Assembly (NCBI GenBank): GCA_002386525.1
Contig: DGIS01000001.1
Coordinates: 1 to 64,000 of the forward strand
Length of the DNA: 64,000 nucleotides
Direction: 5' to 3'
Source: Sphingobacterium sp. UBA4616
Lineage (GTDB): Bacteria > Bacteroidota > Bacteroidia > Sphingobacteriales > Sphingobacteriaceae
Shown here: piece after piece, positions 8,453-17,126 of the stretch
Layout: every line of letters begins with the position of its first letter
How positions within the stretch are numbered: the stretch's first letter is position 1
Notes under the pieces: generated by a model
Told to the model about the DNA's origin: nothing
The model's input: only the letters and a program-made list of their open reading frames with translations
Databases searched by the model: none
Program-made: the position numbers and the translations under genes

Positions 8453-9541
8453 TTATTTATTTAATTCGGGAAATTGTTCATTCAGCTCGGCAAGCATGGT
8501 GTTTAATACTCTACGGATACGTACAGCTGCATGAAATTCAGCACTTTTGTCCATCCTTGTCAGGCTATGGGCAGAAAGTAAGGTGCCCTCCCTCGTTTTG
8601 ATGAGTTTGGAAAACTCCTCGGCAACTTCTTTTTTCTCAGACGAGCGCATGATATTAGCCTTGACAGCGATGTGCATCCAGATCTTGAGCTCCTTGCCAT
8701 TGAAATTGCTATGGATAAATCGTTGTGAATGATCATGCAATGTTGAATGCGGTTGCGTATTTTCGGCCTGAATGTACTCGCACATCAACTCAAGCAAACT
8801 CCTTCGATTGCTATCATACGCAAAGTTTGGAATGCAGGAGAAATGTTTTGGAAAGCGTAATAGCGCATCCATAAATGAAGGATCTGAAATGTACAGCTCT
8901 TTCCAGCGGTTAAAGAATCCCATGTGGTTAAAATTGAAATTGACCATCACTACTAAAAACCGGTAATGCCAGTTCTTACCTTGGCGCTTGTCTTGCGCCA
9001 ACTGCCGTAGAGATTCGACCAATTGGATCAGATAATCTTGATGTCGGTATTGAATATAAGGGATCTTGCCATTTTCAAATAGACTGTCCATGGCTGAAAG
9101 AATTTCACCAAGATAAACTTTTGGTATGTCTTTTTGAGCAAGACTATCGAGGATATAGGGCATATTGATGTAGACATATGCATACATCCTTTTGCGGTAA
9201 TGGCTTGGTAAGGATGTAGCAGGATCGATGTCTCTTTTAAATAAAAATTCAATACGTTCGAGCAAGTCTTCCAGCGCTACTAACGCCGTACGGGCTCCGA
9301 TATTGTTATCCCTACAGAAGCTATCGAGTTTTTGGTGTAGACGAAGTAATTGGGTATGGTATAGACGCACAGCCTGACTGGCGGAGTCGACATTACTGAT
9401 CTGCCGGAATGCCTGTAATGACAGCGCAAAATTATCGGAGCAGGCCACTGAAATCTCGTGCAAACGTGCCTGTGCTCCCTTGCCTTTCAAGTGATCCAAA
9501 GCTTCGATAAGTAAAGTCAGTGGGTATAGACTTACAATCAT
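8453..9541 (-). CDS. Unrecognised 362-aa mostly helical protein
   Basis: I do not recognise the family. The protein has no signal peptide or membrane segment, is Leu/Ala/Arg rich and predicted helical by eye. It has a Gln/His/Arg-rich centre (YIQYRHQDYLIQLV) and a stretch NFNFNHMGFFNRW around residue 200. It carries no obvious nucleotide-binding or catalytic motif. Some spacing of aromatic and basic residues recalls RteC-like proteins of Bacteroidota, but the similarity is too weak to name it. Its ATG overlaps the stop of the upstream membrane protein (ATGA-type overlap at 9538-9541), so the two are translationally coupled and probably act together. Confidence 0.7.
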   Translation of the reverse strand: MIVSLYPLTLLIEALDHLKGKGAQARLHEISVACSDNFALSLQAFRQISNVDSASQAVRLYHTQLLRLHQKLDSFCRDNNIGARTALVALEDLLERIEFLFKRDIDPATSLPSHYRKRMYAYVYINMPYILDSLAQKDIPKVYLGEILSAMDSLFENGKIPYIQYRHQDYLIQLVESLRQLAQDKRQGKNWHYRFLVVMVNFNFNHMGFFNRWKELYISDPSFMDALLRFPKHFSCIPNFAYDSNRRSLLELMCEYIQAENTQPHSTLHDHSQRFIHSNFNGKELKIWMHIAVKANIMRSSEKKEVAEEFSKLIKTREGTLLSAHSLTRMDKSAEFHAAVRIRRVLNTMLAELNEQFPELNK

Positions 9542-10230
9542 TTGTACCTCCTTTTGATATCTTTGTGGTACCAGGGCCAGCCATAGACCCCGGGATGCAT
9601 TTGCAGCAGGAGTGTGTCATCCACATTGGTCTGTTCATGTAACCGTGGGTTGACGTTTATGGACACCGTTTGCTCTTGCCCTTCATGCTTGAACGAAAAC
9701 CACAATTCATGGATGTCACAACAAGGAGGGCATTTTTGGATGACAATGGCAGGTATGCGTACAGCTTTCGCATTTGGGATATGCTGACAATTGGCCATAA
9801 TCAGCAGCATACGTATATACCAGATACAGGCAAGGATCATAATCGGAAATTGGATCCCATAAAGTTTGAAAAGGTTTATCTTTCTCCAAGAAAATAGATG
9901 TGCTAGCACACAGACGATGAAGGCTATCGGTATGCCTTTTCTTACAGCTGTCCAAAATGGCTGGGAACTGATCAATAGCTGATAGGGGAGGCGATCAAAT
10001 AATGCTATGCTGCTAACTTGGATACAGGCAAAAAAGATAAAGAAAAGCTGCATCACGCGCTCTTGGTTGCGGATCTCTAAGAAGGGGATAAGCACGACCA
10101 GTACACCAATGCTATATACACGTTGGTCATGTGTCCGCGCCCAAAAAAGCCCATATAAAGTAATCAATACAGCAATCGTAATAAATATATAATTGCGGCT
10201 AAATGGGAGGACTGTTTTTGTTGTTCTCAT
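9538..10230 (-). CDS. Unrecognised multi-pass membrane protein, 230 aa
   Basis: Four to five hydrophobic helices fill residues 12-150 and a soluble tail of about 80 residues follows. The tail carries a Cys-rich motif (QKCPPCCDIHE) that looks able to bind a metal or act in redox chemistry, then a beta-rich segment ending GVYGWPWYHKD. No family recognised. It is coupled to the downstream 362-aa protein by a 4-bp overlap. It begins the minus-strand run of the accessory block. Upstream, within the divergent region shared with the LytTR gene, are a -7 box and a 21-bp repeat array, so regulation by that protein is plausible. Confidence 0.7.
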   Translation of the reverse strand: MRTTKTVLPFSRNYIFITIAVLITLYGLFWARTHDQRVYSIGVLVVLIPFLEIRNQERVMQLFFIFFACIQVSSIALFDRLPYQLLISSQPFWTAVRKGIPIAFIVCVLAHLFSWRKINLFKLYGIQFPIMILACIWYIRMLLIMANCQHIPNAKAVRIPAIVIQKCPPCCDIHELWFSFKHEGQEQTVSINVNPRLHEQTNVDDTLLLQMHPGVYGWPWYHKDIKRRYK

Positions 10231-10266
10231 GATCTATGGGTTTATAATCAGTGAACTATTACTTTT

Positions 10267-10274
10267 CAAAAATA
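10267..10274 (-). promoter_or_regulatory. Candidate -7 box for the 230-aa membrane protein operon
   Basis: Minus strand reads TATTTTTG (TAnnTTTG consensus), 37 bp upstream of the ATG at 10230. The 21-bp repeat array at 10315-10397 begins about 40 bp further upstream, the place expected for activator sites. A convincing -33 element is not visible. Confidence 0.5.
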
Positions 10275-10314
10275 CCGATAACGACAGGAAATTTTTGCTG
10301 AATACCGCCTTAAT

Positions 10315-10397
10315 TTCAACGAAGACCTGTTTTTTACAACGAAGGCTGATTTCTTTACAACGAAAGGTGCATTTTAAACAATAAAGGTTGAAAATTT
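10315..10397 (-). repeat. Four 20-21-bp-spaced direct repeats (candidate activator sites)
   Basis: Four units with core ACAACGAA-G (plus strand) are spaced 20, 21 and 21 bp, with AAC of the core at 10318, 10338, 10359 and (as AAT) 10380. On the minus strand the core reads TTCGTTGTA. The period equals that of the larger array at 7880-8115 but the core differs. A single core like that of the larger array (TAATTATTT) occurs nearby at 10411-10419. The array lies between the divergent 230-aa and LytTR genes, just upstream of the minus-strand -7 box. Confidence 0.6.
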
Positions 10398-10650
10398 TCA
10401 TCCAACAGGGTAATTATTTAGGTTAGAGGGCGGAATGAAAAAGCCGATTTTTGAACTGGAAATATTGTTTAAAAAATAAATGGCTAAATTTATATAGTAA
10501 ACATTTCTTCGTATAGGGAAATTTTTAACGAGAGTCCTTAAGCAATATCTAGCCATATATGCTTGAAGGAACCTCGGTATGTTGAAAAGTAATTTATAAT
10601 AAGGTAAACTCTACCCGAATGAGAAAGAGCAAGCAAACTTGATGCGCATG

Positions 10651-10658
10651 TATATTTG
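10651..10658 (+). promoter_or_regulatory. Candidate -7 box for the LytTR regulator gene
   Basis: TATATTTG matches TAnnTTTG and sits 33 bp before the ATG at 10691, giving a short leader. No clear -33 element. Confidence 0.4.
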
Positions 10659-10690
10659 GATAGAGCTTTGATAAAATAGTATTGGAGTAT

Positions 10691-11716
10691 ATGAAAAGTA
10701 TCGGTCAGGACAAATATCAAGATAATAAAGATTTGACTGTAAATTACCCGGATGTAATCTGGCTATTGATCGCGTCTTTCGTCTTTGGCGGTGTTTGCTG
10801 GTATTTGGGTTATCAGGGGGCTTTAGCTGATCGGCTTGCAAACTGGTCAATCATCTCTAGCTATCTATTTTTTGTGCTGATGGTGGCTATCACTTTTCTC
10901 TATATACGTTTGGTTATAGTGCTACTGGACAAAAGGCAAAATTGGTTGACCGATCCGGAGAAACGCATCGGTACACAACTGTTTTTTTGTTGTGTATTGC
11001 CCACACTATTTTTGTTCTGGATTATCGGTCCAGATGCAATGGCTAAGGATGAATGGCTTTTATTTCCTCTAATGGTCATATTTAGTGGGGTTCTGGTCTT
11101 GAATATGTGCTATACAGTGTATTTTTATCTCGCCAATTATCAAAGCCAAAAAAAGCTACTTGTTGAATTGACCGAAGTAAACCATCAGCAGCAATTAAAG
11201 ATAACAGATCTAGAGGAGCAGATTGATCTGTTATCTCCGGATCTGGAAGAGGTGAGGGAAATCCTGGAAGCTGAGACGGGAGATAGAGATCCTGATTCTA
11301 TGGATGAAATAGATTTAGTTCTGGTCAAATCCATGGATCCGGAGCAGGAAGTATTCTTGCTCAATAATAAAATCTTGTCCCAGAAGATACTGTATAGAGA
11401 TTTAGGAATTTTTACTTTTAAAAATAGTATCGTCAGCCTTTATTTAAAAACTGCGATGCACGAAAATCTTACTTGTGGTGAACAGCGTAGCCTAAAGGAA
11501 GTCGTAAATAGTACAAAAGGATTCGTACAAAAGATAGATCGAGATAAGGCGATACCGTTTGGTATGATCCAGTCTTGTCATCAACTGAAGCGTGGCAGGT
11601 TGCGTATTGTGCTCAAGCTTCCGTTTGAAGGGAGTTATAATTTTGAGGTGTCTGATAAGATTGCTAAGCATATCAAAGAATGGATCATGTTGCAGGTACC
11701 AATAGAAAAGGAATGA
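10691..11716 (+). CDS. Membrane-anchored LytTR-type DNA-binding regulator
   Basis: A 341-aa protein with four predicted transmembrane helices (about 21-41, 53-78, 95-113, 121-147), a coiled-coil-like segment (about 150-190) and a C-terminal domain (about 230-335) that reads like LytTR: RSLKEV, then FVQKIDRDKAI corresponding to the FxRIHRSxLVN region, then MI, a basic LKRGRLRIVLKL strand and a VSDKIAKHIKEWI helix. LytTR domains bind direct repeats spaced by about two helical turns. It has no receiver or kinase domain, so it may sense a membrane signal directly. The ATG at 10691 is preferred over an in-frame TTG at 10682. It stands divergent from the minus-strand genes whose upstream regions carry 21-bp arrays. 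The LytTR call is by eye. Confidence 0.65.
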   Translation: MKSIGQDKYQDNKDLTVNYPDVIWLLIASFVFGGVCWYLGYQGALADRLANWSIISSYLFFVLMVAITFLYIRLVIVLLDKRQNWLTDPEKRIGTQLFFCCVLPTLFLFWIIGPDAMAKDEWLLFPLMVIFSGVLVLNMCYTVYFYLANYQSQKKLLVELTEVNHQQQLKITDLEEQIDLLSPDLEEVREILEAETGDRDPDSMDEIDLVLVKSMDPEQEVFLLNNKILSQKILYRDLGIFTFKNSIVSLYLKTAMHENLTCGEQRSLKEVVNSTKGFVQKIDRDKAIPFGMIQSCHQLKRGRLRIVLKLPFEGSYNFEVSDKIAKHIKEWIMLQVPIEKE

Positions 11717-11748
11717 TACAATAAGAGATAAACTTTAAAAGATAGATT

Positions 11749-12057
11749 ATGGAAAAAGCAAAGGATAACACCTGGAAATGCCGTGCTACTGGTAAAGTTG
11801 GATTTCCTTCTTTAATTGAAGCCCAATGGGCAATGCTTCATTTTAAGTTCAAATCACGGGTGAGAAACAAATTAGACGGCAGACGTATCAAACACCGGAT
11901 GGGAAAAGATGCCTGCAAAAGGGCTTATTATTGTAAGTTTTGTAAAGGTTACCATATTACCAAATGGGATAAAGGACACTTTAGCAACTACAAAACTAAG
12001 GCGGAGTCTTGGAAGATATCGAATGTACTGGGAAACTGGAATTATTTGATTGAATAA
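11749..12057 (+). CDS. Small basic protein with CxxC...H zinc-binding-like motif
   Basis: A 102-aa basic protein with WKC near the N-terminus and YYCKFCKGYHITKW in the middle. The CxxC followed by GYHIT is a pattern seen in small zinc-ribbon-like proteins in phages and bacteria, usually thought to contact nucleic acid. Lys and Arg are abundant. It lies 32 bp after the LytTR gene on the same strand and may be its second cistron. The exact family is not recognised; whether one CxxC plus the upstream Cys and His completes a zinc site is inference. Confidence 0.6.
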   Translation: MEKAKDNTWKCRATGKVGFPSLIEAQWAMLHFKFKSRVRNKLDGRRIKHRMGKDACKRAYYCKFCKGYHITKWDKGHFSNYKTKAESWKISNVLGNWNYLIE

Positions 12058-12166
12058 TTCCAACTTACATCTTCTGCTCATATGTGTTCAGGTGTGTCTT
12101 TGGTCGTCCAATATGCTAGCCGGAACTACGGATCTTAATTTGGATGTGGTAGTTTTCAAATATCTC

Positions 12167-13015
12167 CTATGGTGTAATTACCATATCGCCGTCGTTTAAA
12201 TTAGTTCCACTAATCCAGATTGGTCTTAAGAAATCTTCTTGTGTGATCGATGCAGTCATATAACTGCGTATTATCCGGAAAGGGTCACCATCAAAAAGAT
12301 CTACTTCTTTTGTATCTGAAATTTGAAAATGTATCGTTGAATTTGCCAAAATTGCCTCATCTTGTTCAGTTAGTTCTCTTTTGAAGTATTTTTTATCTAC
12401 CAGATTTTTAATAGTCTCATAATCCGCATCGGATTCGATAAAAATTGAAGCAGCTCGACCAAAGGTGATTTCATCGACATACATTAAATCTTTTGGGTCG
12501 AGCTTTTTTATAGCGGAATGTGCTTTTGCTTTGACAATATCGGTCATACATGTCAAACTATAGATAAGATTGGTAAAACTTACAGCATAGAGGTATTTGG
12601 AGCCTTTGGACTTTGGGTTAACAGCAAGCATAATTTCCGGGTTGATCTTCTGACCAAAAACCGCTCCTAATTTTTCGTAAGATGCCACCCTTTGAACTTT
12701 GGGTATTGATTCGCTGACTATTCCTGATAGGTCATCCCCCTCAATATTTTTGAGAATAAAATTAACCATCCCAGCTTTACTGGGGATGATTACTGCGTCT
12801 GCTGTGTTTGCATTAACGTTTACGGTCGGAAGGTTCGGAGCTTCAATAAATTCATAATTATCCTTATGGAGGGAGCTGATTTTCATAATGGCACCTAAGT
12901 ACAATTTATCAAGATTTTTATTCATGAAAAATCGGTTAGCTTCATCTTCTATTTCCTGTGCGGCTACGTTTAAACTAAATAGGAACAATAATGCAATTAG
13001 AATTTTTATTTTCAT
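12167..13015 (-). CDS. Exported cytolysin-like protein resembling CDC domains 1-3, lacking domain 4
   Basis: A 282-aa protein with a Sec signal peptide (1-19, ending NVAAQ). The mature part can be laid along the core of cholesterol-dependent cytolysins (CDC) from end to end: NLDKLYLGAI (34-43), LGAVFGQKIN (116-125), YLYAVSFTNLIYS (141-153) matching the CDC KQIFYTVS region, YVDEITFGRAASIFIES (179-195) matching the CDC VAYGR strand, and VDLFDGDPF (238-246) where CDCs have VxLGGD. It stops where CDCs pass into domain 4, so the cholesterol-binding domain and undecapeptide are absent. The second Gly pair is DG, not GG. CDC-like proteins of Bacteroidota are known, some as short and long two-component pairs; no long partner is present here. 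It is coupled to the lipoprotein upstream. Activity unproven. Confidence 0.65.
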   Translation of the reverse strand: MKIKILIALLFLFSLNVAAQEIEDEANRFFMNKNLDKLYLGAIMKISSLHKDNYEFIEAPNLPTVNVNANTADAVIIPSKAGMVNFILKNIEGDDLSGIVSESIPKVQRVASYEKLGAVFGQKINPEIMLAVNPKSKGSKYLYAVSFTNLIYSLTCMTDIVKAKAHSAIKKLDPKDLMYVDEITFGRAASIFIESDADYETIKNLVDKKYFKRELTEQDEAILANSTIHFQISDTKEVDLFDGDPFRIIRSYMTASITQEDFLRPIWISGTNLNDGDMVITP

Positions 13016-13629
13016 GACTTTTTATTTTCGGGAACATAAATAACCTGGATTTTTAGCCAGATCGTTTTCATATCGGCTCTGCTTTTTTCACTTAATATCT
13101 CAGCTATTGACAGCGGATTATAAAGCTGGCCAGCGCGTGATGCATTAGAGTTTTCGCTTTTTATTTGGTTGTTATAGTGTACAATGTTGAGCGAAATTTC
13201 ATTTTTTTCGTTCTTGCTGGCAAAGTGTTTCCAGGTTTTGTCCTGATCCTGATAGACAAGCAATTTTTCCTTTTCCCATTTTATTTTATAAGACTCCTTA
13301 TAGCCACCTAGTTTGGAAATGAGTAATGAATCCGCTCGAATGGTCATTGTCTGAGGTCTAAAATATTTCGAGCGATTCCTGAAATTTTTTTCTTGGTCAA
13401 TTGCTTCAAATGTCGATTTCAAAACGTCGTTTTGATAAAGACTGAATTCTAATTGATTTTCCGAGCTATAAACGTATGTTAGCTCCTTTTTGTCATCCGG
13501 ATTCTCATCTGGTTTTTTCTCCGGTATTTCTTTTGTTACTTCGGGCGGTGTTTTTGTACAGGCTTGGAATACTGTGACTCCTAGGAAAAGTAAAAGAATA
13601 TAGTAAATATTTATCGAAGGCGTTTTCAT
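13012..13629 (-). CDS. Lipoprotein coupled to the cytolysin-like protein
   Basis: A 205-aa lipoprotein: signal peptide with lipobox (TVFQAC), then a charged Pro/Glu/Lys linker (about 30-50) that suggests a surface-exposed flexible stalk, then a beta-rich domain of unknown family. The ATG at 13629 is preferred to an in-frame TTG at 13644. Its stop overlaps the ATG of the cytolysin-like gene (13012-13015), which implies coupled translation. By position it could anchor, chaperone or neutralise the cytolysin-like protein; this is inference. No terminator separates the pair and no other gene shares the unit. Confidence 0.7.
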   Translation of the reverse strand: MKTPSINIYYILLLFLGVTVFQACTKTPPEVTKEIPEKKPDENPDDKKELTYVYSSENQLEFSLYQNDVLKSTFEAIDQEKNFRNRSKYFRPQTMTIRADSLLISKLGGYKESYKIKWEKEKLLVYQDQDKTWKHFASKNEKNEISLNIVHYNNQIKSENSNASRAGQLYNPLSIAEILSEKSRADMKTIWLKIQVIYVPENKKS

Positions 13630-13744
13630 TTTATTAAAATTCAATAGTTAGCAGTTGTGTTTTTGCTTTTGTGGTGTTATCTTTTTCTTTTAAATATAGT
13701 GATTGTTGATAGAACAACAAAATAAAAAAAACTGTCTATAATAA

Positions 13745-13873
13745 ATATTTCGCTTAAAAATTTATTTCTCTGCTGGTTATGGTCTAGGGAGGGTAAATAT
13801 GGCTAAAGATGCTAATGGTCAAGGTCGTGTGAAAAACCGCGTATTCTCAGTAGGCATCGGTTACCAATTCTAG
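13745..13873 (+). pseudogene. 3' remnant of an outer-membrane beta-barrel protein gene
   Basis: An open stretch without a convincing start encodes 42 residues including FSAGYGLGRVN and the tail RVFSVGIGYQF followed by a stop. This is the usual last strands and terminal Phe of an outer-membrane barrel. A stop codon lies directly upstream (13742) and no body of the gene is present, so it appears to be the leftover end of a deleted or rearranged gene, still followed by its terminator. A stand-alone 24-codon peptide from the ATG at 13799 is less likely. Confidence 0.6.
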
Positions 13874-13895
13874 TCAAAAAAATATAAACAACAAA

Positions 13896-13928
13896 AAAGG
13901 GCTTTTCTTACGAAAGGCCCTTTCTTTT
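13896..13928. terminator. Bidirectional terminator between barrel remnant and rpsJ
   Basis: AAAGGGC (13896-13902) pairs with GCCCTTT (13917-13923) around an inner TTTTC/GAAAG stem, with A and T runs on both sides, so it can end transcription of rpsJ on the minus strand and of the remnant gene on the plus strand. Confidence 0.85.
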
Positions 13929-13946
13929 TTCAGTGACTGAAATCTA

Positions 13947-14252
13947 TCACACTTTGATTTCTACTTCAACACCTGAAGGCAATTCAAGTTTCATCAATGC
14001 GTCAACAGTTTTAGCGTTTGATGAATAGATATCCAACAATCTTTTGTAAGCACACAATTGGAATTGCTCACGTGCTTTTTTGTTAACGTGTGGTGAACGT
14101 AATACCGTATAGATTTTTTTCTCAGTAGGCAATGGAATAGGACCACTAACAACTGCACCTGTAGGTTTTACTGTTTTTACGATTTTTTCAGCTGATTTGT
14201 CAACCAAATTGTAATCGTAAGATTTCAATTTAATTCTGATTCTTTGGCTCAT
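13947..14252 (-). CDS. rpsJ: 30S ribosomal protein S10
   Basis: The 101-aa product is full-length S10 ([13 protein letters not shown] at the start, the loop with GPIPLPT, and [10 protein letters not shown]). S10 is part of the 30S head and also works with NusB in antitermination. It is the last gene of the str operon here, 132 bp after fusA. In many Bacteroidota rpsJ is followed directly by rplC and the rest of the S10 operon; here a terminator follows. An inverted repeat in the fusA-rpsJ gap (14329-14337 with 14358-14366) may act in RNA processing or as a local signal. Confidence 0.97.
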   Translation of the reverse strand: MSQRIRIKLKSYDYNLVDKSAEKIVKTVKPTGAVVSGPIPLPTEKKIYTVLRSPHVNKKAREQFQLCAYKRLLDIYSSNAKTVDALMKLELPSGVEVEIKV

Positions 14253-14384
14253 TTTTATTTATTTAAAATGACTGCTAATTAGAGCTATTCACAACTAGCA
14301 ATCGGTGTTTATTTAATATTTGATTAAAGAACAAAGACAAATTACAACAGTACTTCATCTTTGTTCCTCTATCTATGTTCTATA

Positions 14385-16508
14385 TTATTCTACAGAACCT
14401 TTGATTTTACCTTTTGATTTTGCAATCACCTCTTCAGCAACGTTACGAGGAGCTTCTTCAAAGTGATCAAATTCCATTGTAGATGTTGCACGGCCTGAAG
14501 TGATTGTACGTAATTGTGTTACGTAACCGAACATCTCAGAAAGTGGAACCAATGCTTTGATTACTTGTGCACCGTTACGTGAATCCAAACCTTGCATTTG
14601 ACCACGACGACGGTTTAAGTCACCCATTACATCACCCATGTTTTCTTCTGGTGTTAAAACCTCTATTTTCATAATTGGTTCCATTAACACTGGAGAACAT
14701 TTAGGCAATCCTTCACGGTATGCTTGACGAGCAGCTAATTCGAAAGACAATGAATCTGAATCGACAGCGTGGAATGAACCATCAATCAAACGAACTTTCA
14801 TTCCTGATAATGGGAATCCAGCTAACACACCATTTTTCATTGAAGTTTCAAATCCTTTTTGAACTGAAGGGATAAATTCTTTAGGAATTTTACCACCAAC
14901 AATTTCATTAACGAATTGAAGAGGTGATTTTGTTAAATCGAAATCTTCGTCCGCTGGAGAAATAACAACTTTGATATCCGCGAATTTACCACGACCACCT
15001 GATTGTTTTTTGAATACCTCACGGTGCTCAGTAGTACCTGTGATTGACTCTTTGTATGATACTTGAGGAGCACCTTGGTTAACCTCAACTTTAAATTCAC
15101 GTTTCAAACGGTCGATCAAAATCTCTAAGTGAAGCTCACCCATACCAGAGATTACTGTTTGACCAGTTTCTTCGTCAGTTTTTACAACGAACGTAGGATC
15201 CTCTTCAGCCAATTTACCAAGACCAATACCTAATCTATCTACGTCAGCTTGAGTTTTAGGCTCAATCGCCAAACCAATTACAGGCTCAGGGAAAGTCATA
15301 GACTCTAATACGATAGGGGCTTTTTCGTCACAAAGTGTATCACCAGTTTTGATGTCTTTGAAACCTACAACAGCGCCGATATCACCTGCCTCGATGAAAG
15401 GGATAGGGTTTTGTTTGTTCGCATGCATTTGGAAGATACGAGAGATACGCTCTTTGTTTCCTGAACGAGTGTTCAATACATAAGAACCAGCATCTAACTT
15501 ACCAGAGTAAGCACGGATAAAACATAGACGACCTACAAATGGGTCAGTCGCAATTTTAAAACCTAAAGCTGCGAAAGGCTCGTTTACAGATGGTTTACGT
15601 GTGATTTCTTCACCAGTATCAGGATTAGTACCTTTTACAGCCTCGATATCAAGAGGTGAAGGCAACAATTCCATTACTAGATCCAACATGGTTTGAACAC
15701 CTTTATTTTTGAAAGATGAACCACATACCATAGGAACGATTGCATTATCCAATACCGCTTTACGTAAAGCATCTAAGATTTCACGCTCAGTCAATGAATT
15801 TGGATCTTCGAAGAATTTCTCCATCAAAGTCTCATCATAACCAGCTACTGCTTCTAATAATTTCTCACGGTATTCAGCAACCTCGTCCACCATGTCTGCT
15901 GGAATTGGAACTTCTGTAAAAGTCATTCCTTTATCATGCTCATTCCATACGATACCACGGTTGTTAATTAAATCAACAACACCAGTGAACGTATCTTCAG
16001 CACCGATAGGTAATTGTAATGCTACAGCATCAGAGCCTAGCATTGATTTTACTTGACCAACAACTTTTAAGAAGTCAGCACCTGAACGGTCCATTTTATT
16101 AACGAAACCGATGCGAGGTACTTTGTAATTATCAGCCAATCTCCAGTTAGTCTCTGATTGAGGCTCAACACCATCAACCGCAGAGAATAAGAATACTAAT
16201 CCGTCTAATACACGTAATGAACGATTTACCTCAACCGTGAAATCCACGTGTCCAGGAGTATCGATTACGTTTACTTGGTATTTATTACCACGGTATTGCC
16301 AGAAAACTGTCGTAGCAGCAGAAGTAATTGTGATACCACGCTCAGCCTCTTGCTCCATCCAGTCCATTGTTGAAGCACCTTCGTGAACCTCACCCAATTT
16401 ATGGTTTACACCTGAGTAGTAAAGGATACGCTCAGTTGTTGTAGTTTTACCAGCATCGATGTGGGCAGCGATACCGATATTTCTAGTGAATTTTAAATCT
16501 CTTGCCAT
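14385..16508 (-). CDS. fusA: Elongation factor G
   Basis: Translocation GTPase of the ribosome, 707 aa, normal length. Visible motifs: G1 [15 protein letters not shown] (residues about 15-29), switch region with RGITI, G3 DTPGHVDF, G4 NKMD, then domains II-V ending with the EF-G C-terminal segment. It lies between rpsG and rpsJ in the str operon. A strong hairpin sits in the 131-bp gap upstream of it, possibly setting fusA expression relative to the ribosomal protein genes. Confidence 0.98.
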   Translation of the reverse strand: MARDLKFTRNIGIAAHIDAGKTTTTERILYYSGVNHKLGEVHEGASTMDWMEQEAERGITITSAATTVFWQYRGNKYQVNVIDTPGHVDFTVEVNRSLRVLDGLVFLFSAVDGVEPQSETNWRLADNYKVPRIGFVNKMDRSGADFLKVVGQVKSMLGSDAVALQLPIGAEDTFTGVVDLINNRGIVWNEHDKGMTFTEVPIPADMVDEVAEYREKLLEAVAGYDETLMEKFFEDPNSLTEREILDALRKAVLDNAIVPMVCGSSFKNKGVQTMLDLVMELLPSPLDIEAVKGTNPDTGEEITRKPSVNEPFAALGFKIATDPFVGRLCFIRAYSGKLDAGSYVLNTRSGNKERISRIFQMHANKQNPIPFIEAGDIGAVVGFKDIKTGDTLCDEKAPIVLESMTFPEPVIGLAIEPKTQADVDRLGIGLGKLAEEDPTFVVKTDEETGQTVISGMGELHLEILIDRLKREFKVEVNQGAPQVSYKESITGTTEHREVFKKQSGGRGKFADIKVVISPADEDFDLTKSPLQFVNEIVGGKIPKEFIPSVQKGFETSMKNGVLAGFPLSGMKVRLIDGSFHAVDSDSLSFELAARQAYREGLPKCSPVLMEPIMKIEVLTPEENMGDVMGDLNRRRGQMQGLDSRNGAQVIKALVPLSEMFGYVTQLRTITSGRATSTMEFDHFEEAPRNVAEEVIAKSKGKIKGSVE

Positions 16509-16567
16509 AATATTTTTAAGCAGCGGACCTTAATGGTCTTATGTGTTTAAATGTAATGTTAAATAAG

Positions 16568-16612
16568 TACACCGACCTTGATAAAAGATTATTTTTATCG
16601 GAGGTCGGTGTA
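16568..16612 (-). promoter_or_regulatory. Strong intercistronic hairpin between rpsG and fusA
   Basis: Left arm 16568-16586 and right arm 16593-16612 pair along about 18 bp with one small internal bulge and a short loop. On the coding (minus) strand no T-run follows, so it is not a normal terminator for the operon; on the plus strand a T-rich stretch does follow. It may be an RNA-processing, stability or translational control element. Confidence 0.6.
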
Positions 16613-16639
16613 ATCATATTTTTTTGAATGTCTTCAAAA

Positions 16640-17107
16640 TTAGAATCTGAAGTGTGAGAACGCTTTGTTAGCTTCCGCCATTTTGTGCGTATCTTCTTTC
16701 TTCTTAACAGCAGCACCTTCACCTTTAGAAGCTGAAATGATTTCTCCTGCTAATTTCTCGAACATTGTTTTTTCACCACGTTTGCGAGCGTATGAAATTA
16801 ACCATTTCATACCTAAAGCGATTTTACGGTCTGGACGAACCTCCATAGGAACTTGGAAGTTTGCACCACCCACACGACGTGATTTAACTTCAACAGCAGG
16901 CATAACGTTGTTTAAAGCTTTTTTCCAAGCTTCTAAACCGCTTTCTTGTGTTTTTTGTTCTACTAATTCTACTGCATCGTAAAAAATAGAATAAGCGATA
17001 GATTTTTTACCATCTACCATCATATTGTTTACGAAACGTGTTACCTGAACGTCGTTAAACTTTGGATCAGGTAAAATGATTCTCTTTTTCGGTTTTGATT
17101 TTCTCAT
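16640..17107 (-). CDS. rpsG: 30S ribosomal protein S7
   Basis: Full-length S7 of 155 aa (MRKSKPKKR start, [33 protein letters not shown]). S7 nucleates assembly of the 30S head and in enterobacteria represses its own operon. Encoded 19 bp after rpsL, within the str operon. A purine-rich AGGAAAG lies just upstream of the ATG. Confidence 0.98.
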   Translation of the reverse strand: MRKSKPKKRIILPDPKFNDVQVTRFVNNMMVDGKKSIAYSIFYDAVELVEQKTQESGLEAWKKALNNVMPAVEVKSRRVGGANFQVPMEVRPDRKIALGMKWLISYARKRGEKTMFEKLAGEIISASKGEGAAVKKKEDTHKMAEANKAFSHFRF

Positions 17108-17126
17108 TTTTCTTTCCTCCGTTTAA

